Assembly (NCBI GenBank): GCA_030430835.1
Contig: JAUIKJ010000067.1
Coordinates: 1-10,391, forward strand
Direction: 5' to 3'
Length of the DNA stretch: 10,391 nt
Origin: Candidatus Hydrogenedentota bacterium
GTDB lineage: Bacteria > Hydrogenedentota > Hydrogenedentia > Hydrogenedentales > JAEUWI01
Shown here one piece after another: positions 1 through 7,109 of the stretch. The notes below the pieces were generated by a model. The model worked only from the letters and a program-made list of their open reading frames with translations, did not search any database and was not told the origin of the DNA. Both the position numbers and the translations under genes were made by a program. The first letter of the stretch is position 1, and every line of letters begins with the position of its first letter.

Positions 1-1
1 G

Positions 2-367
2 TCGATGTGCGCCACACTCGGTGGCGAAGGAGAGGGTGAGGGCGAAGGCGAAGGCGGTGCCGGTGAATTCCACACGGCAGACCTCGACGAGGATCTGGCC
101 ATCAGCCTGTCCGAGCTGCTGCGGGTAATCCAGTTCTTCAACCTGGGCGCATTGCATTGCGAATCCGGCACCGAGGATGACTATGCGCCGGGGACCGGAG
201 ATCAAAATTGCGCACCGCACGATTCGGACTACAATCCGCAAGACTGGGCCATCAGTCTCTCGGAGGTCTTGCGTTGCATCCAGTTCTTTAACTCCGAAGG
301 ACGCGCGTATTATCCCTGTCAGGAGGGTGAGGACGGCTATTGCCCCGGACTGCCGCCGGCGCGCTAA
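2..367 (+). CDS. C-terminal end of a secreted protein with Gly-Glu linker and paired EF-hand-like repeats (5' partial)
   Basis: The reading frame is open to the left edge, so this is the tail of a larger gene. The ATG at position 5 is probably internal. A GEGEGEGEGEGG linker (nt 20-58) leads into a module of about 95 residues starting at nt 71. The module has two similar halves, each with the pattern ISLSE-hydrophobic-LR-x-IQFFN, 50 residues apart. The first half contains a canonical-looking 12-residue EF-hand loop, DLDEDLAISLSE, with Asp at 1, 3 and 5, Ile at 8 and Glu at 12. The second, DYNPQDWAISLSE, is degenerate. Cysteines after each helix suggest disulfides and export. The module aligns without gaps to the last 93 residues of the protease at 7110-9866. 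Known context: similar GEG-linked tails are, as I recall, common in Hydrogenedentes proteins. The catalytic or binding part lies outside the window and its function is unknown. The TAA stop overlaps the stop of the convergent kinase gene. Confidence 0.8.
   Translation, partial: SMCATLGGEGEGEGEGEGGAGEFHTADLDEDLAISLSELLRVIQFFNLGALHCESGTEDDYAPGTGDQNCAPHDSDYNPQDWAISLSEVLRCIQFFNSEGRAYYPCQEGEDGYCPGLPPAR
20..58 (+). repeat. Low-complexity Gly-Glu codon repeat
   Basis: Imperfect hexamers of the GGCGAA/GGTGAG type encode alternating Gly and Glu, a flexible acidic linker before the C-terminal module. Such tracts are prone to length change by replication slippage. Confidence 0.8.
97..292 (+). repeat. 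Pair of direct repeats encoding the two EF-hand-like halves
   Basis: Nucleotides 97-142 and 247-292 are two 46-nt copies, 150 nt apart. By hand they match at 35 of 46 positions. They encode AISLSELLRVIQFFN and AISLSEVLRCIQFFN. The module therefore looks like an old internal duplication of a 50-residue unit. Confidence 0.75.
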
Positions 368-2445
368 AGCGCGACTGCGAGCAGGCTGTCGCCCGATGCG
401 GTGGGTGCAAGAATCCGATCCGGCGTAACCACGAAGGTTGCGCCGACGCCCTGCTCCACGTGTGTGAGCTGGACCGATGACGCACCATCCACCGGGAATG
501 ACCAGAGCTGGGGGCGGCCCGCATAGTCGGCTGCACGGGCAATGACTGCTTGTGCGTCTGGACGCCACGCCGGCTGGCTTCCCGTGCCGAGACGCTGTAA
601 GACCAGTCCGCTCTCCGCGTCCAGCACCATGATGCTGCCGTCTGAATGCTCCGCAACGAAGCGGGTTTCATCCGGAGCCATCGGCCCGGAACCGAGACCA
701 GCGATGCCGCTGGCGATCTTTCGGGAAGGCGCAGCGTGCCCCGTGATCGCGCGGCGCCACAGGCTAATTCCAGTCTCCCCCGCTTCCGCGTAGTACACGA
801 ATTCACCGAAGCCGGCGACGCCGGCCCAGACGATCTCGCCTACGGTCTCGGCGAGGTGCTCCGGTGCACCCGGCAATGCTGCGTGCAACATAAGCAGGTT
901 GCTGCCGCCTTCCGTCCGGGGCGCTGCAAACACGGCGTCGCCCGTCGTACCCAGCGGCACCCAGGCACTCACGGGCGCGTCCCACATCTTGTGTGCCACA
1001 GTGTCATCTTCACGCGCCACGGCATACACGCCGGAGGCGGTTCCAGCGATCCAGCTCGCCGCATCGCCCCCCATAAATTTCAGTCCCGCGTCCGCGCCAA
1101 ACGCACGTGGCGGCATCACGAAGGTCAGATCGCTCCGTGACGGGGCAAGGGAAAGCACGGCGCGCATGTCGCCACCGGAAGCCTCAAGGCACAGCGCCAC
1201 GCCACCGGCAGAATCCGATGCGAGTGCGGCCAGCTCGAATCCGGGCAAGGTGGGTGTAATGCGCTGCACACCCGCCGCCTCCTGCCGTACCCGCGAGAGG
1301 AGCGCGGGCGCGGTCCATGCACTCATCCCGAAGTCGGCGGCGTAGCCGGTCAGCGCGACGGTCGGCGGGCGAAGGGTCGTGAGGCCTGCCGCAAGGATCG
1401 GCGCGCATACCAGGGCCGCACCGGACAGGGCGATCACGATGCGCTTGCGCACGCTCAAACGGAACCATGCCGCATGAATGCGCTGCCCCAAAGGATCGCG
1501 CTCCATGGATTCCTCGCTGGCGCCGTGCGGCGTTGGGGTCGCGATCGCATCGCGGTAGGCGGCAATGGCGTTCATTGCATGATCCAGATTCTGATCAAGA
1601 GCTTTGCCCTCAAGAATCCGGTCGATGGCCGCCACGACTTCGGTCGCGTGCTGCGGCCGGTTCCGGGGCTCAAGCTCAAGCAGGTAGGCCACGAAGCGCT
1701 CGACCTCCTCCGGCACCTCCGGCGCGATGCTCCGCAGGCGCACCGGTGCCTCACCGGTAATCTTCCGAATGAGCTCGACGTTGCTATTCGCCTCGTGTGG
1801 GAGCCGCCCCGCCAGCGCCTGAAAGAGTACGACGCCCAGGGAATAGAGATCGCTCGCCGGGGTAATTGTGCGGTTCCGGCAACGCTCGGGACACATGTAC
1901 TGTGGTGTACCCAGACGCGAACCATCCACGGTCAGGTTGCTCGCGGAATTCAGGATCTTTGCGATGCCGAAGTCCGTCACGTAGGCCTTCCCACTCTGAT
2001 CCAGCAGGATGTTTCCGGGCTTGATGTCGCGGTGAATGATCTGGGCGGCATGCGCCGCGGCCAGGGCTTCCGCCACCTGACGTCCCAGGTTCAGCGCCTC
2101 CCGCCACGGGAGCTTCTCGCCGTCGCGCAGCACGTCGCCCAGTGTATGGCCATCGATGTGCTCCATGGCGATGAAGGGTATACGGCCGACCCGGCCCACG
2201 TTGTGCACGTGCACGATATTCGGGTGGTCAAGTTTGGCGATGGCTTCGGCCTCACGTTGGAAGCGGGCCACAATATGCGGCTGCGCGCGCAGGTCATCGC
2301 GCAGAATCTTGAGCGCCACGGTGCGCCCCAACGCAGTATCCACCGCGCGGTAGACGATACCCATGCCACCGGCACCCAGGGTTTCACCGATCTCATAGAT
2401 GCCGAATTGATAGTGCTGGCGTGGACTGGTTTCTTGCGGTGCCAT
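364..2445 (-). CDS. Membrane-anchored Ser/Thr protein kinase with C-terminal beta-propeller
   Basis: Hanks-type (PknB-like) kinase of 693 residues. Visible motifs are the glycine loop GAGGMG (24-29), VALKIL with Lys46, likely alpha-C Glu65, HRDIKPGN with Asp140, DFG (158-160) and LGTPQYMCPE, where Cys185 replaces the usual Ala of APE. The catalytic residues are intact, so activity is expected. A hydrophobic helix at about 336-355 follows a basic stretch. The remaining roughly 335 residues are predicted extracytoplasmic and carry TolB/PD40-like blades, such as SQPAWRPD followed by QLWSFPVDG. The inferred role is transmembrane signalling, with the propeller as sensor and cytoplasmic substrates unknown. 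The ATG is preceded by AAGGAG with only a 2-nt spacer. The gene follows the paralogous kinase after 24 nt, so the two are very likely co-transcribed. Its TAG stop overlaps the TAA of the opposing gene. Confidence 0.93.
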   Translation of the reverse strand: MAPQETSPRQHYQFGIYEIGETLGAGGMGIVYRAVDTALGRTVALKILRDDLRAQPHIVARFQREAEAIAKLDHPNIVHVHNVGRVGRIPFIAMEHIDGHTLGDVLRDGEKLPWREALNLGRQVAEALAAAHAAQIIHRDIKPGNILLDQSGKAYVTDFGIAKILNSASNLTVDGSRLGTPQYMCPERCRNRTITPASDLYSLGVVLFQALAGRLPHEANSNVELIRKITGEAPVRLRSIAPEVPEEVERFVAYLLELEPRNRPQHATEVVAAIDRILEGKALDQNLDHAMNAIAAYRDAIATPTPHGASEESMERDPLGQRIHAAWFRLSVRKRIVIALSGAALVCAPILAAGLTTLRPPTVALTGYAADFGMSAWTAPALLSRVRQEAAGVQRITPTLPGFELAALASDSAGGVALCLEASGGDMRAVLSLAPSRSDLTFVMPPRAFGADAGLKFMGGDAASWIAGTASGVYAVAREDDTVAHKMWDAPVSAWVPLGTTGDAVFAAPRTEGGSNLLMLHAALPGAPEHLAETVGEIVWAGVAGFGEFVYYAEAGETGISLWRRAITGHAAPSRKIASGIAGLGSGPMAPDETRFVAEHSDGSIMVLDAESGLVLQRLGTGSQPAWRPDAQAVIARAADYAGRPQLWSFPVDGASSVQLTHVEQGVGATFVVTPDRILAPTASGDSLLAVAL

Positions 2446-2447
2446 GG

Positions 2448-2453
2448 CTCCTT
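2448..2453 (-). promoter_or_regulatory. Ribosome binding site of the downstream kinase
   Basis: On the - strand AAGGAG lies in the 24-nt gap between the kinase genes, with 2 nt before the ATG. The match is strong but the spacing is shorter than the usual 5-9 nt. No other in-frame start codon lies between the preceding TGA and this ATG, so the start is still well supported. Confidence 0.5.
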
Positions 2454-2469
2454 CGTTTCCTCGTGTCGC

Positions 2470-4632
2470 TCAGCCGCCAAAGAAAAGTCGGGTCAAGTCA
2501 ATCAGGGTCACTTCTTCGCCAGATGCGCTGTCGCGTGTCGTGGCGGCCCACCGTCCGTCGGGCGAGACCGCCGCGGCGTGAAGGGCGCCATCCGAAAACT
2601 GGGATACGCGCTGCCGGCGATACGGTGCAACGGATTCCACGGCCCAAATCTGCTGGCGTCCGCTTTCGTCGTCTTGTGCACGCGCGAGCAGGTAGTTGCC
2701 GGAGGGATGATAGGCGCCGTCTTCAATGGTACCCGCGCCCAAGCGTGCCAGGATCTCGCCGCGCGCCGTTTCAACGAGAACGAGTTCGGTCTCGCGCGTG
2801 CCCTGCAGACCGACCACCACATGGGCGCTGTCGGGACTGAAGGCCATCGCGTTGTCAAGGCGACCGATCGCGATCGGTTGACCGTCGCGTTCACGCCCAC
2901 GCGATGCAACCAGCCACAATTCACGCTCGCTGCCGGACTTCTCCCGCATGTACGCGATGTGACTTCCGTCCGGAGTGTAGCGGATGCTCTCCGCGAGGAT
3001 GGCGGACCCCGGTGATGTAAGCCGCTGTGGCGCGGCCCCGCCCCGACGCTGGTCTAGGGCAATCTCGGCGATATAGTTGCCGCCGGTCGCCGGATCGAAG
3101 AGGAGTGCGCAGGCCCCCTCGCCATCGGGACGCAGAACGGCGGTTCCGGCGGAAGGTGTTGACCAGGGATCGCGCGCCGTGGCGTGCCAGCTTCGCGGCG
3201 TGAATCGCGCAAGTACTGCGGTACGCGGATGGGCCTCGTCCCACCGCTGTGCGAGCAGCGTCACTCCCGCGCTGCCTTCCGGACGCGCCACGGCAGGCAC
3301 GGCGAAGGCACCATCGTGTGTCATGTGAAAGCTTGCCGGCGTCATCACGGGAGAAGCCGCGCTATGGAGCGGCGTCGGCGCGACCACACTCTGTACCTCG
3401 CCAGTCGCCGGATGGAACGCCAGCACACCACGCGTGCCTTGGGCAGTGCTTCCCGGGCGGCCCTCTACCACGACCAGGAGCGCCTCCGCGTCCGGCGTCC
3501 AAGCCAGCCGCCCCACGCGCCATTGTCGCGCGGGCATCGCAAAAGCGGGCGCCTCTTGGGTGTTACCGGCGACGGCGGATGCGGCCAGCGCAGGCGCTGC
3601 CGGGGGTAGGGGCTCGGGGCGAACGGCTTGCCAGTAGCCAAGGCCCGCGATGGCGACGGCAACCATGGCGGCCACGGCCGCCTGCGCGGTACTGCTAATC
3701 GCGGTGTAGCGATGTTTGCGGGCGCGACGTTTGACCTTGGGCACGCGTTTCGGCCGGGACTTGCCGGGCACGGGCGTATCGCTCTTCAGCTTTCGGGGTT
3801 GCGCCTCTTCCTGTACGAATGCGCGCAAGGCTTCCGGCAAGGCGGATGCACCACCGTTCTCGCGCTGAAGCCGATCGAACTGCGCCACGACCGCGGCCGC
3901 GCTCTCGGGGCGGGCGGTGGGATCTTTCTCGAGCAGGTGCGCCGTGAGCCGCGCAACGTCGTCCGGAACGCCGATCATGATCCGGTTCAGGCGCGGCGCC
4001 TCTTCGTTGGTAATGCTCTGCACCAGCGCCACATGCGAGTCGCCGTGGAAGGGCATGCGCCCGGAGAGCATGTAGAAAAGGGTTACGCCGAGCGAGAACA
4101 GATCGGCGGGCGGCCCCACCTTCTCCCCCGCGCACAACTCCGGTGACATGTACTCCGGCGTCCCCAAACACTCGTGTGTGGTGAAGCCGCTCCCCTGCGG
4201 ATCGAGAATGCGTGCGATACCGAAATCGGTCAGGCGGACGCGCCCGTGCGCGTCGAGCAGAATATTGGCGGGTTTTACATCGCGGTGCACGACGCCGGCC
4301 GCATGTGCACAGTCCAGTGCCTGCGCCACCTGCTGCGCGATGTGCAGCGCGTGGTGCCAATCGAGCGCCCCCGTGCGTGCGAGGAAACGATCCAGTGGCT
4401 CGCCCTCGACGTATTCCATGGCGATATAGGGTACGCCATCGCGCACGCCCGCCTCATAGATACGTACGATGTTGGGGTGCACCAGGGGTGCGGCGGCCTT
4501 GGCCTCACGGAGAAAACGGCGCACCTGATCCCGGTTGCGGGCGAGGCTGCCAAGCAGCACCTTGAGCGCAACCGGACGGCCGAGCGATCGGTCACGGGCA
4601 AGGTAGACCGCGCCCATAGCGCCTCGTCCCAC
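2470..4632 (-). CDS. Membrane-anchored Ser/Thr protein kinase with C-terminal beta-propeller, N-terminus uncertain
   Basis: Hanks-type kinase, 720 residues from the GTG at 4632. Motifs are the glycine loop GRGAMG (2-7), VALKVL with Lys24, Glu43 in FLREA, HRDVKPAN with Asp118, DFG (136-138) and LGTPEYMSPE. A very basic juxtamembrane stretch (about 280-308) precedes one transmembrane helix (about 311-334). The rest is a predicted extracytoplasmic TolB/WD40-like propeller with PD40-type blades (IRYTPDGSHIAYM, MAFSPDSAHVVV, AAVSPDGRWAAT). GTG is the only ATG/GTG/TTG start available in this frame, but it removes strand beta-1. The 19 codons just upstream continue the kinase homology (KLGNYAVQALVGRG) back to an in-frame TGA at 4690-4692. 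The true start may be a CTG at 4674, or the 5' end may be damaged by a one-base indel. It is collinear with the next kinase over the kinase domain, the linker and the propeller, which makes them likely tandem paralogues. Confidence 0.88.
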   Translation of the reverse strand: MGRGAMGAVYLARDRSLGRPVALKVLLGSLARNRDQVRRFLREAKAAAPLVHPNIVRIYEAGVRDGVPYIAMEYVEGEPLDRFLARTGALDWHHALHIAQQVAQALDCAHAAGVVHRDVKPANILLDAHGRVRLTDFGIARILDPQGSGFTTHECLGTPEYMSPELCAGEKVGPPADLFSLGVTLFYMLSGRMPFHGDSHVALVQSITNEEAPRLNRIMIGVPDDVARLTAHLLEKDPTARPESAAAVVAQFDRLQRENGGASALPEALRAFVQEEAQPRKLKSDTPVPGKSRPKRVPKVKRRARKHRYTAISSTAQAAVAAMVAVAIAGLGYWQAVRPEPLPPAAPALAASAVAGNTQEAPAFAMPARQWRVGRLAWTPDAEALLVVVEGRPGSTAQGTRGVLAFHPATGEVQSVVAPTPLHSAASPVMTPASFHMTHDGAFAVPAVARPEGSAGVTLLAQRWDEAHPRTAVLARFTPRSWHATARDPWSTPSAGTAVLRPDGEGACALLFDPATGGNYIAEIALDQRRGGAAPQRLTSPGSAILAESIRYTPDGSHIAYMREKSGSERELWLVASRGRERDGQPIAIGRLDNAMAFSPDSAHVVVGLQGTRETELVLVETARGEILARLGAGTIEDGAYHPSGNYLLARAQDDESGRQQIWAVESVAPYRRQRVSQFSDGALHAAAVSPDGRWAATTRDSASGEEVTLIDLTRLFFGG

Positions 4633-4689
4633 GAGCGCCTGAACCGCATAGTTGCCGAGTTTCGCGCCGAGCAGATATACCGGGACAGT
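4633..4689 (-). other. In-frame upstream extension of the kinase gene lacking a standard start codon
   Basis: These 57 nt translate to 19 residues (TVPVYLLGAKLGNYAVQAL) in frame with the kinase. GNYAVQAL is the beta-1 strand expected before the glycine loop, so the stretch is or was coding. It contains no ATG, GTG or TTG. The only start-like codon is CTG at 4674-4672, with no Shine-Dalgarno match before it. The gap up to the membrane-protein gene (4690-4807) shows no convincing promoter or terminator. Confidence 0.6.
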
Positions 4690-4807
4690 TCAAAAGGCGA
4701 GCTGGAGCACATTGCGGTAGCCGTTTACCCAGGCAGGTACATCGGCGATATCAATAATTTCGCAGGGACACGCTGCTTTTGTCGGTTTGTGTGGGGATTC
4801 TGCGGGC

Positions 4808-7012
4808 TCAGGAGTGCTTCTTGCCCACCTCAAGTGGCTTCTGACGCCACTCCGCGTCCACGCCGAAACGGGTTTGTTTCTTGCCCCCTGTCGCCTGCGC
4901 GTCGCCGTAGATTGCGCGCACGATGCCGGTGAAACTCGCGACGGCGATCACCCAGGCGGCGAAGACAGCAAGGAAGGCGCGGCCCACGACGCGGCCATAG
5001 TCATACTGTCCGGCATCCGGCACGCGACGATCCGGGCGCGGCAGAATAAGGAGCAATACAGTCGCCACGGCAGCGTGGACGAAGATAACGCCTTCGGTAA
5101 TCAGGCGGCCCTGCGTGAAGCCCGGCAGCGCACGCTCGAAGTTTCCAATCACCATCGCCCAGAGAAACACGAGGTAGAAGAGCTGCCCCTTCCCGAGCCA
5201 GGACGGCGGTATGGCCGCGACGGGATTCCGTTGGTGCCGGATCAGCAGCAGCAACCCGCCCGAAGCAATCACCAGGTAGACCAGGTTGAACCAGTGGGCT
5301 GCGCTCCATTCGATGGCACCGAAGAGCGGCATCTTCATGCTGGCCGGTACGACGCCGTAGTCGGACACCCAGGTGTGGACGTTCTTGCTCAGGTTGAGCC
5401 AGGTCAGCAGGAACAACACAAAGGCCACCGCGAAGACTTCGGTCCAGCGGCGGAGCCGTGGCTCATTCGGCAGATAGCCCTTGCGATAGGCAAGCAGCCC
5501 CAGGGCGAGGGCAATGCCCAGGCCATTGATAAAGCCGTAGGTCTGCTCCAGGAAGCTGTGCCAGTTCGACGCCTGCCAATGCGCCCAAGCGGCCGCGTCG
5601 TCGGGCGACACCCCTGCGATGCGCGGGTTTCCGGGAGACATCATCATGAGTTTGATGAAGGCAGCGCCAGAGAATCCCAGTCCGCCTACGGTTCCGCTCA
5701 CAAGCGCTGCGAAAGCCACCGGCACCAGTTTGTTCCGGTAGCACCAGATAAGCGTGGCGACAAAGACCCCGAGGATCCCGGCCCAATCGTCGCCGCGCGG
5801 CGGGGTGATGCGGAAGCCCGCACCACCGAAACCAAGCAGGGTTGGAAAGAGAATGAAACTGATGAGCCAACCGAGAGCCATGTAGACAAAAAGGGACGCG
5901 CCCGACCGAAACCTGCCGAAGCGCAGGAAATAAATGATCACACCAAGCAACAACCCGATACCCCAGCCAAGATGCTGCGGGTAATCCCCGAAGAACTGCG
6001 GCCAATTGATCAGCAGTTTGGCCTGCATTTCTTCGAAGGAAATGCCCTGCTCGGCGGCATGGGCGCGCAGCATTGCGACATCGCCCTGGTATTGGACGAA
6101 GACGGCCTTTGCGCGCGCCGCGACGCCCGGAAGGTAGGACGCAATGCCCAGCAGTCCCTGCTGTAACAAGGCCCCAATTGCGGCACCGGCCGCCCCCCAG
6201 ATCGCGGGCTTCCAGAGTCCGACGCGCACCACAAGCCAGACCAGCCCGGCACCGATCAGGGCCACGATGAAGAAGGCCAACACCAAGGAACTGCCAAGGG
6301 CGGGGTTGCCATTGCCCGTGTCGAATCGCAGGCCAAGACCGACCAAGCCCATCCCGATTACACCGAAGGCGAGATAGGCAATGCCAAGAATTGCGTTCAT
6401 CATCGGCACGGTGCGCGGGCGCCGATCCCAAAGGTCAAAGGCAAAGACACCGAGCAAGGCGGTAAGCGCCTGGATCCAGTCCGCGTCGAACCAATACAGC
6501 GGGCTTTCGTGGCGACTCCAGGTCGCCTGGAAAGTGCTTTCCCAACGCTCGATCGCCGGCAGGGCCACCAGCCCCAGCAGCGCCCACGTACCGAAGACCC
6601 AGCACAGCGGCCGGAAAATGGCGGTCAACCGTTCCCGATCCGCGACCGCCGGAAACGCGGTGCCCGCGCCGCCCATGCCCGCCCAGAGAAGACCAATCAA
6701 AAAAAGACCGAAGAAACCGTAGGCCTGGGACGGCAGGTGTCCGGAGTGCGTATAGGAGATCACCTGCATGTAGGAGATGGATCCCCCGAAGCCCCAGCCG
6801 AGCGCGCCGAAGAATCCGAAGTAGGCGACGCGCGTGCGCCAGTCTTCGCGGCCCGACAGGAGACAGGCCGCGATGGCGGCAAGTGCACCGGCGATCATCG
6901 CGCCGTATTCATGGCCGAAGTTGCCGCGAATGCCCCAGCCGATGGAGAGCGACAAGGCGACGACAAGGAAGGTGGTCCAATGCTGGGCGCGGAGCCCCTG
7001 GAATCCGGTCAT
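4808..7012 (-). CDS. Uncharacterised polytopic membrane protein
   Basis: A 734-residue protein of very high hydrophobicity. By eye it has about 18-19 transmembrane segments spread over nearly the whole length, so it should sit in the inner membrane. I do not recognise the family. Between TM1 and TM2 lies a conspicuous polar motif, WGIRGNFGHEYGAM (residues 26-39), with Arg29, His34 and Glu35 near the membrane. Many helices are rich in Gly and small residues. The largest soluble loop, around the middle, is charged and helical (QYQGDVAMLRAHAAEQG onward). The C-terminal tail is short and basic, ending GKKHS. A transporter, channel or lipid/polymer-handling enzyme are all possible, and nothing in the sequence decides among them. 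The ATG start is supported by GGGAG with a 7-nt spacer. It lies 97 nt downstream of the protease gene and upstream of the kinases, all in the same direction. Homologues in Planctomycetes-like bacteria are suspected from memory only. Confidence 0.85.
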   Translation of the reverse strand: MTGFQGLRAQHWTTFLVVALSLSIGWGIRGNFGHEYGAMIAGALAAIAACLLSGREDWRTRVAYFGFFGALGWGFGGSISYMQVISYTHSGHLPSQAYGFFGLFLIGLLWAGMGGAGTAFPAVADRERLTAIFRPLCWVFGTWALLGLVALPAIERWESTFQATWSRHESPLYWFDADWIQALTALLGVFAFDLWDRRPRTVPMMNAILGIAYLAFGVIGMGLVGLGLRFDTGNGNPALGSSLVLAFFIVALIGAGLVWLVVRVGLWKPAIWGAAGAAIGALLQQGLLGIASYLPGVAARAKAVFVQYQGDVAMLRAHAAEQGISFEEMQAKLLINWPQFFGDYPQHLGWGIGLLLGVIIYFLRFGRFRSGASLFVYMALGWLISFILFPTLLGFGGAGFRITPPRGDDWAGILGVFVATLIWCYRNKLVPVAFAALVSGTVGGLGFSGAAFIKLMMMSPGNPRIAGVSPDDAAAWAHWQASNWHSFLEQTYGFINGLGIALALGLLAYRKGYLPNEPRLRRWTEVFAVAFVLFLLTWLNLSKNVHTWVSDYGVVPASMKMPLFGAIEWSAAHWFNLVYLVIASGGLLLLIRHQRNPVAAIPPSWLGKGQLFYLVFLWAMVIGNFERALPGFTQGRLITEGVIFVHAAVATVLLLILPRPDRRVPDAGQYDYGRVVGRAFLAVFAAWVIAVASFTGIVRAIYGDAQATGGKKQTRFGVDAEWRQKPLEVGKKHS

Positions 7013-7019
7013 GCATCTA

Positions 7020-7024
7020 CTCCC
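7020..7024 (-). promoter_or_regulatory. Ribosome binding site of the membrane-protein gene
   Basis: GGGAG on the - strand stands 7 nt before the ATG at 7012, an ideal distance. It fixes the start against the overlapping out-of-frame ATG at 7016. Confidence 0.6.
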
Positions 7025-7036
7025 GCGTACCGTAAG

Positions 7037-7067
7037 GTGTTACCCGAAAAGCCGGGGTAGGGTACAC
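7037..7067 (-). other. Weak hairpin in the protease/membrane-protein gap
   Basis: On the - strand GTGTACCC (7067-7060) can pair with GGGTAACAC (7045-7037), giving 8 bp with one bulged A. The TACCCCG inside the loop can pair with the same right arm instead, so the two folds exclude each other. No T-run follows on either strand, so it does not look like an intrinsic terminator. It may be chance. Confidence 0.2.
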
Positions 7068-7109
7068 GGGCGCACGACCATCTGTCCATGCCCGCCGATG
7101 CGCAGGTTA

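Noticed and set aside
1474..3015. Long + strand open frame of 513 codons opposite the kinases
   Set aside because: It lies antisense to two clearly recognisable kinases, has no domain signal, and crosses the boundary between them. Long antisense frames are expected in GC-rich coding DNA.
4688..4694. Programmed -1 frameshift at TTTTGAA linking the ATG at 4712 to the kinase
   Set aside because: A -1 slip on the T-run would read the TGA at 4692-4690 at once. A slip past it has no slippery heptamer. A plain indel or an alternative start explains the data better.
4787..6166. Long + strand open frame of 459 codons opposite the membrane protein
   Set aside because: The translation is compositionally odd (rich in His, Gln, Arg and Glu) and is the mirror of hydrophobic codons on the other strand. 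No ribosome site or family signal.
7037..7067. Intrinsic terminator after the protease gene
   Set aside because: The stem is short and bulged, and no T-run follows it in either direction. Kept only as a weak hairpin.
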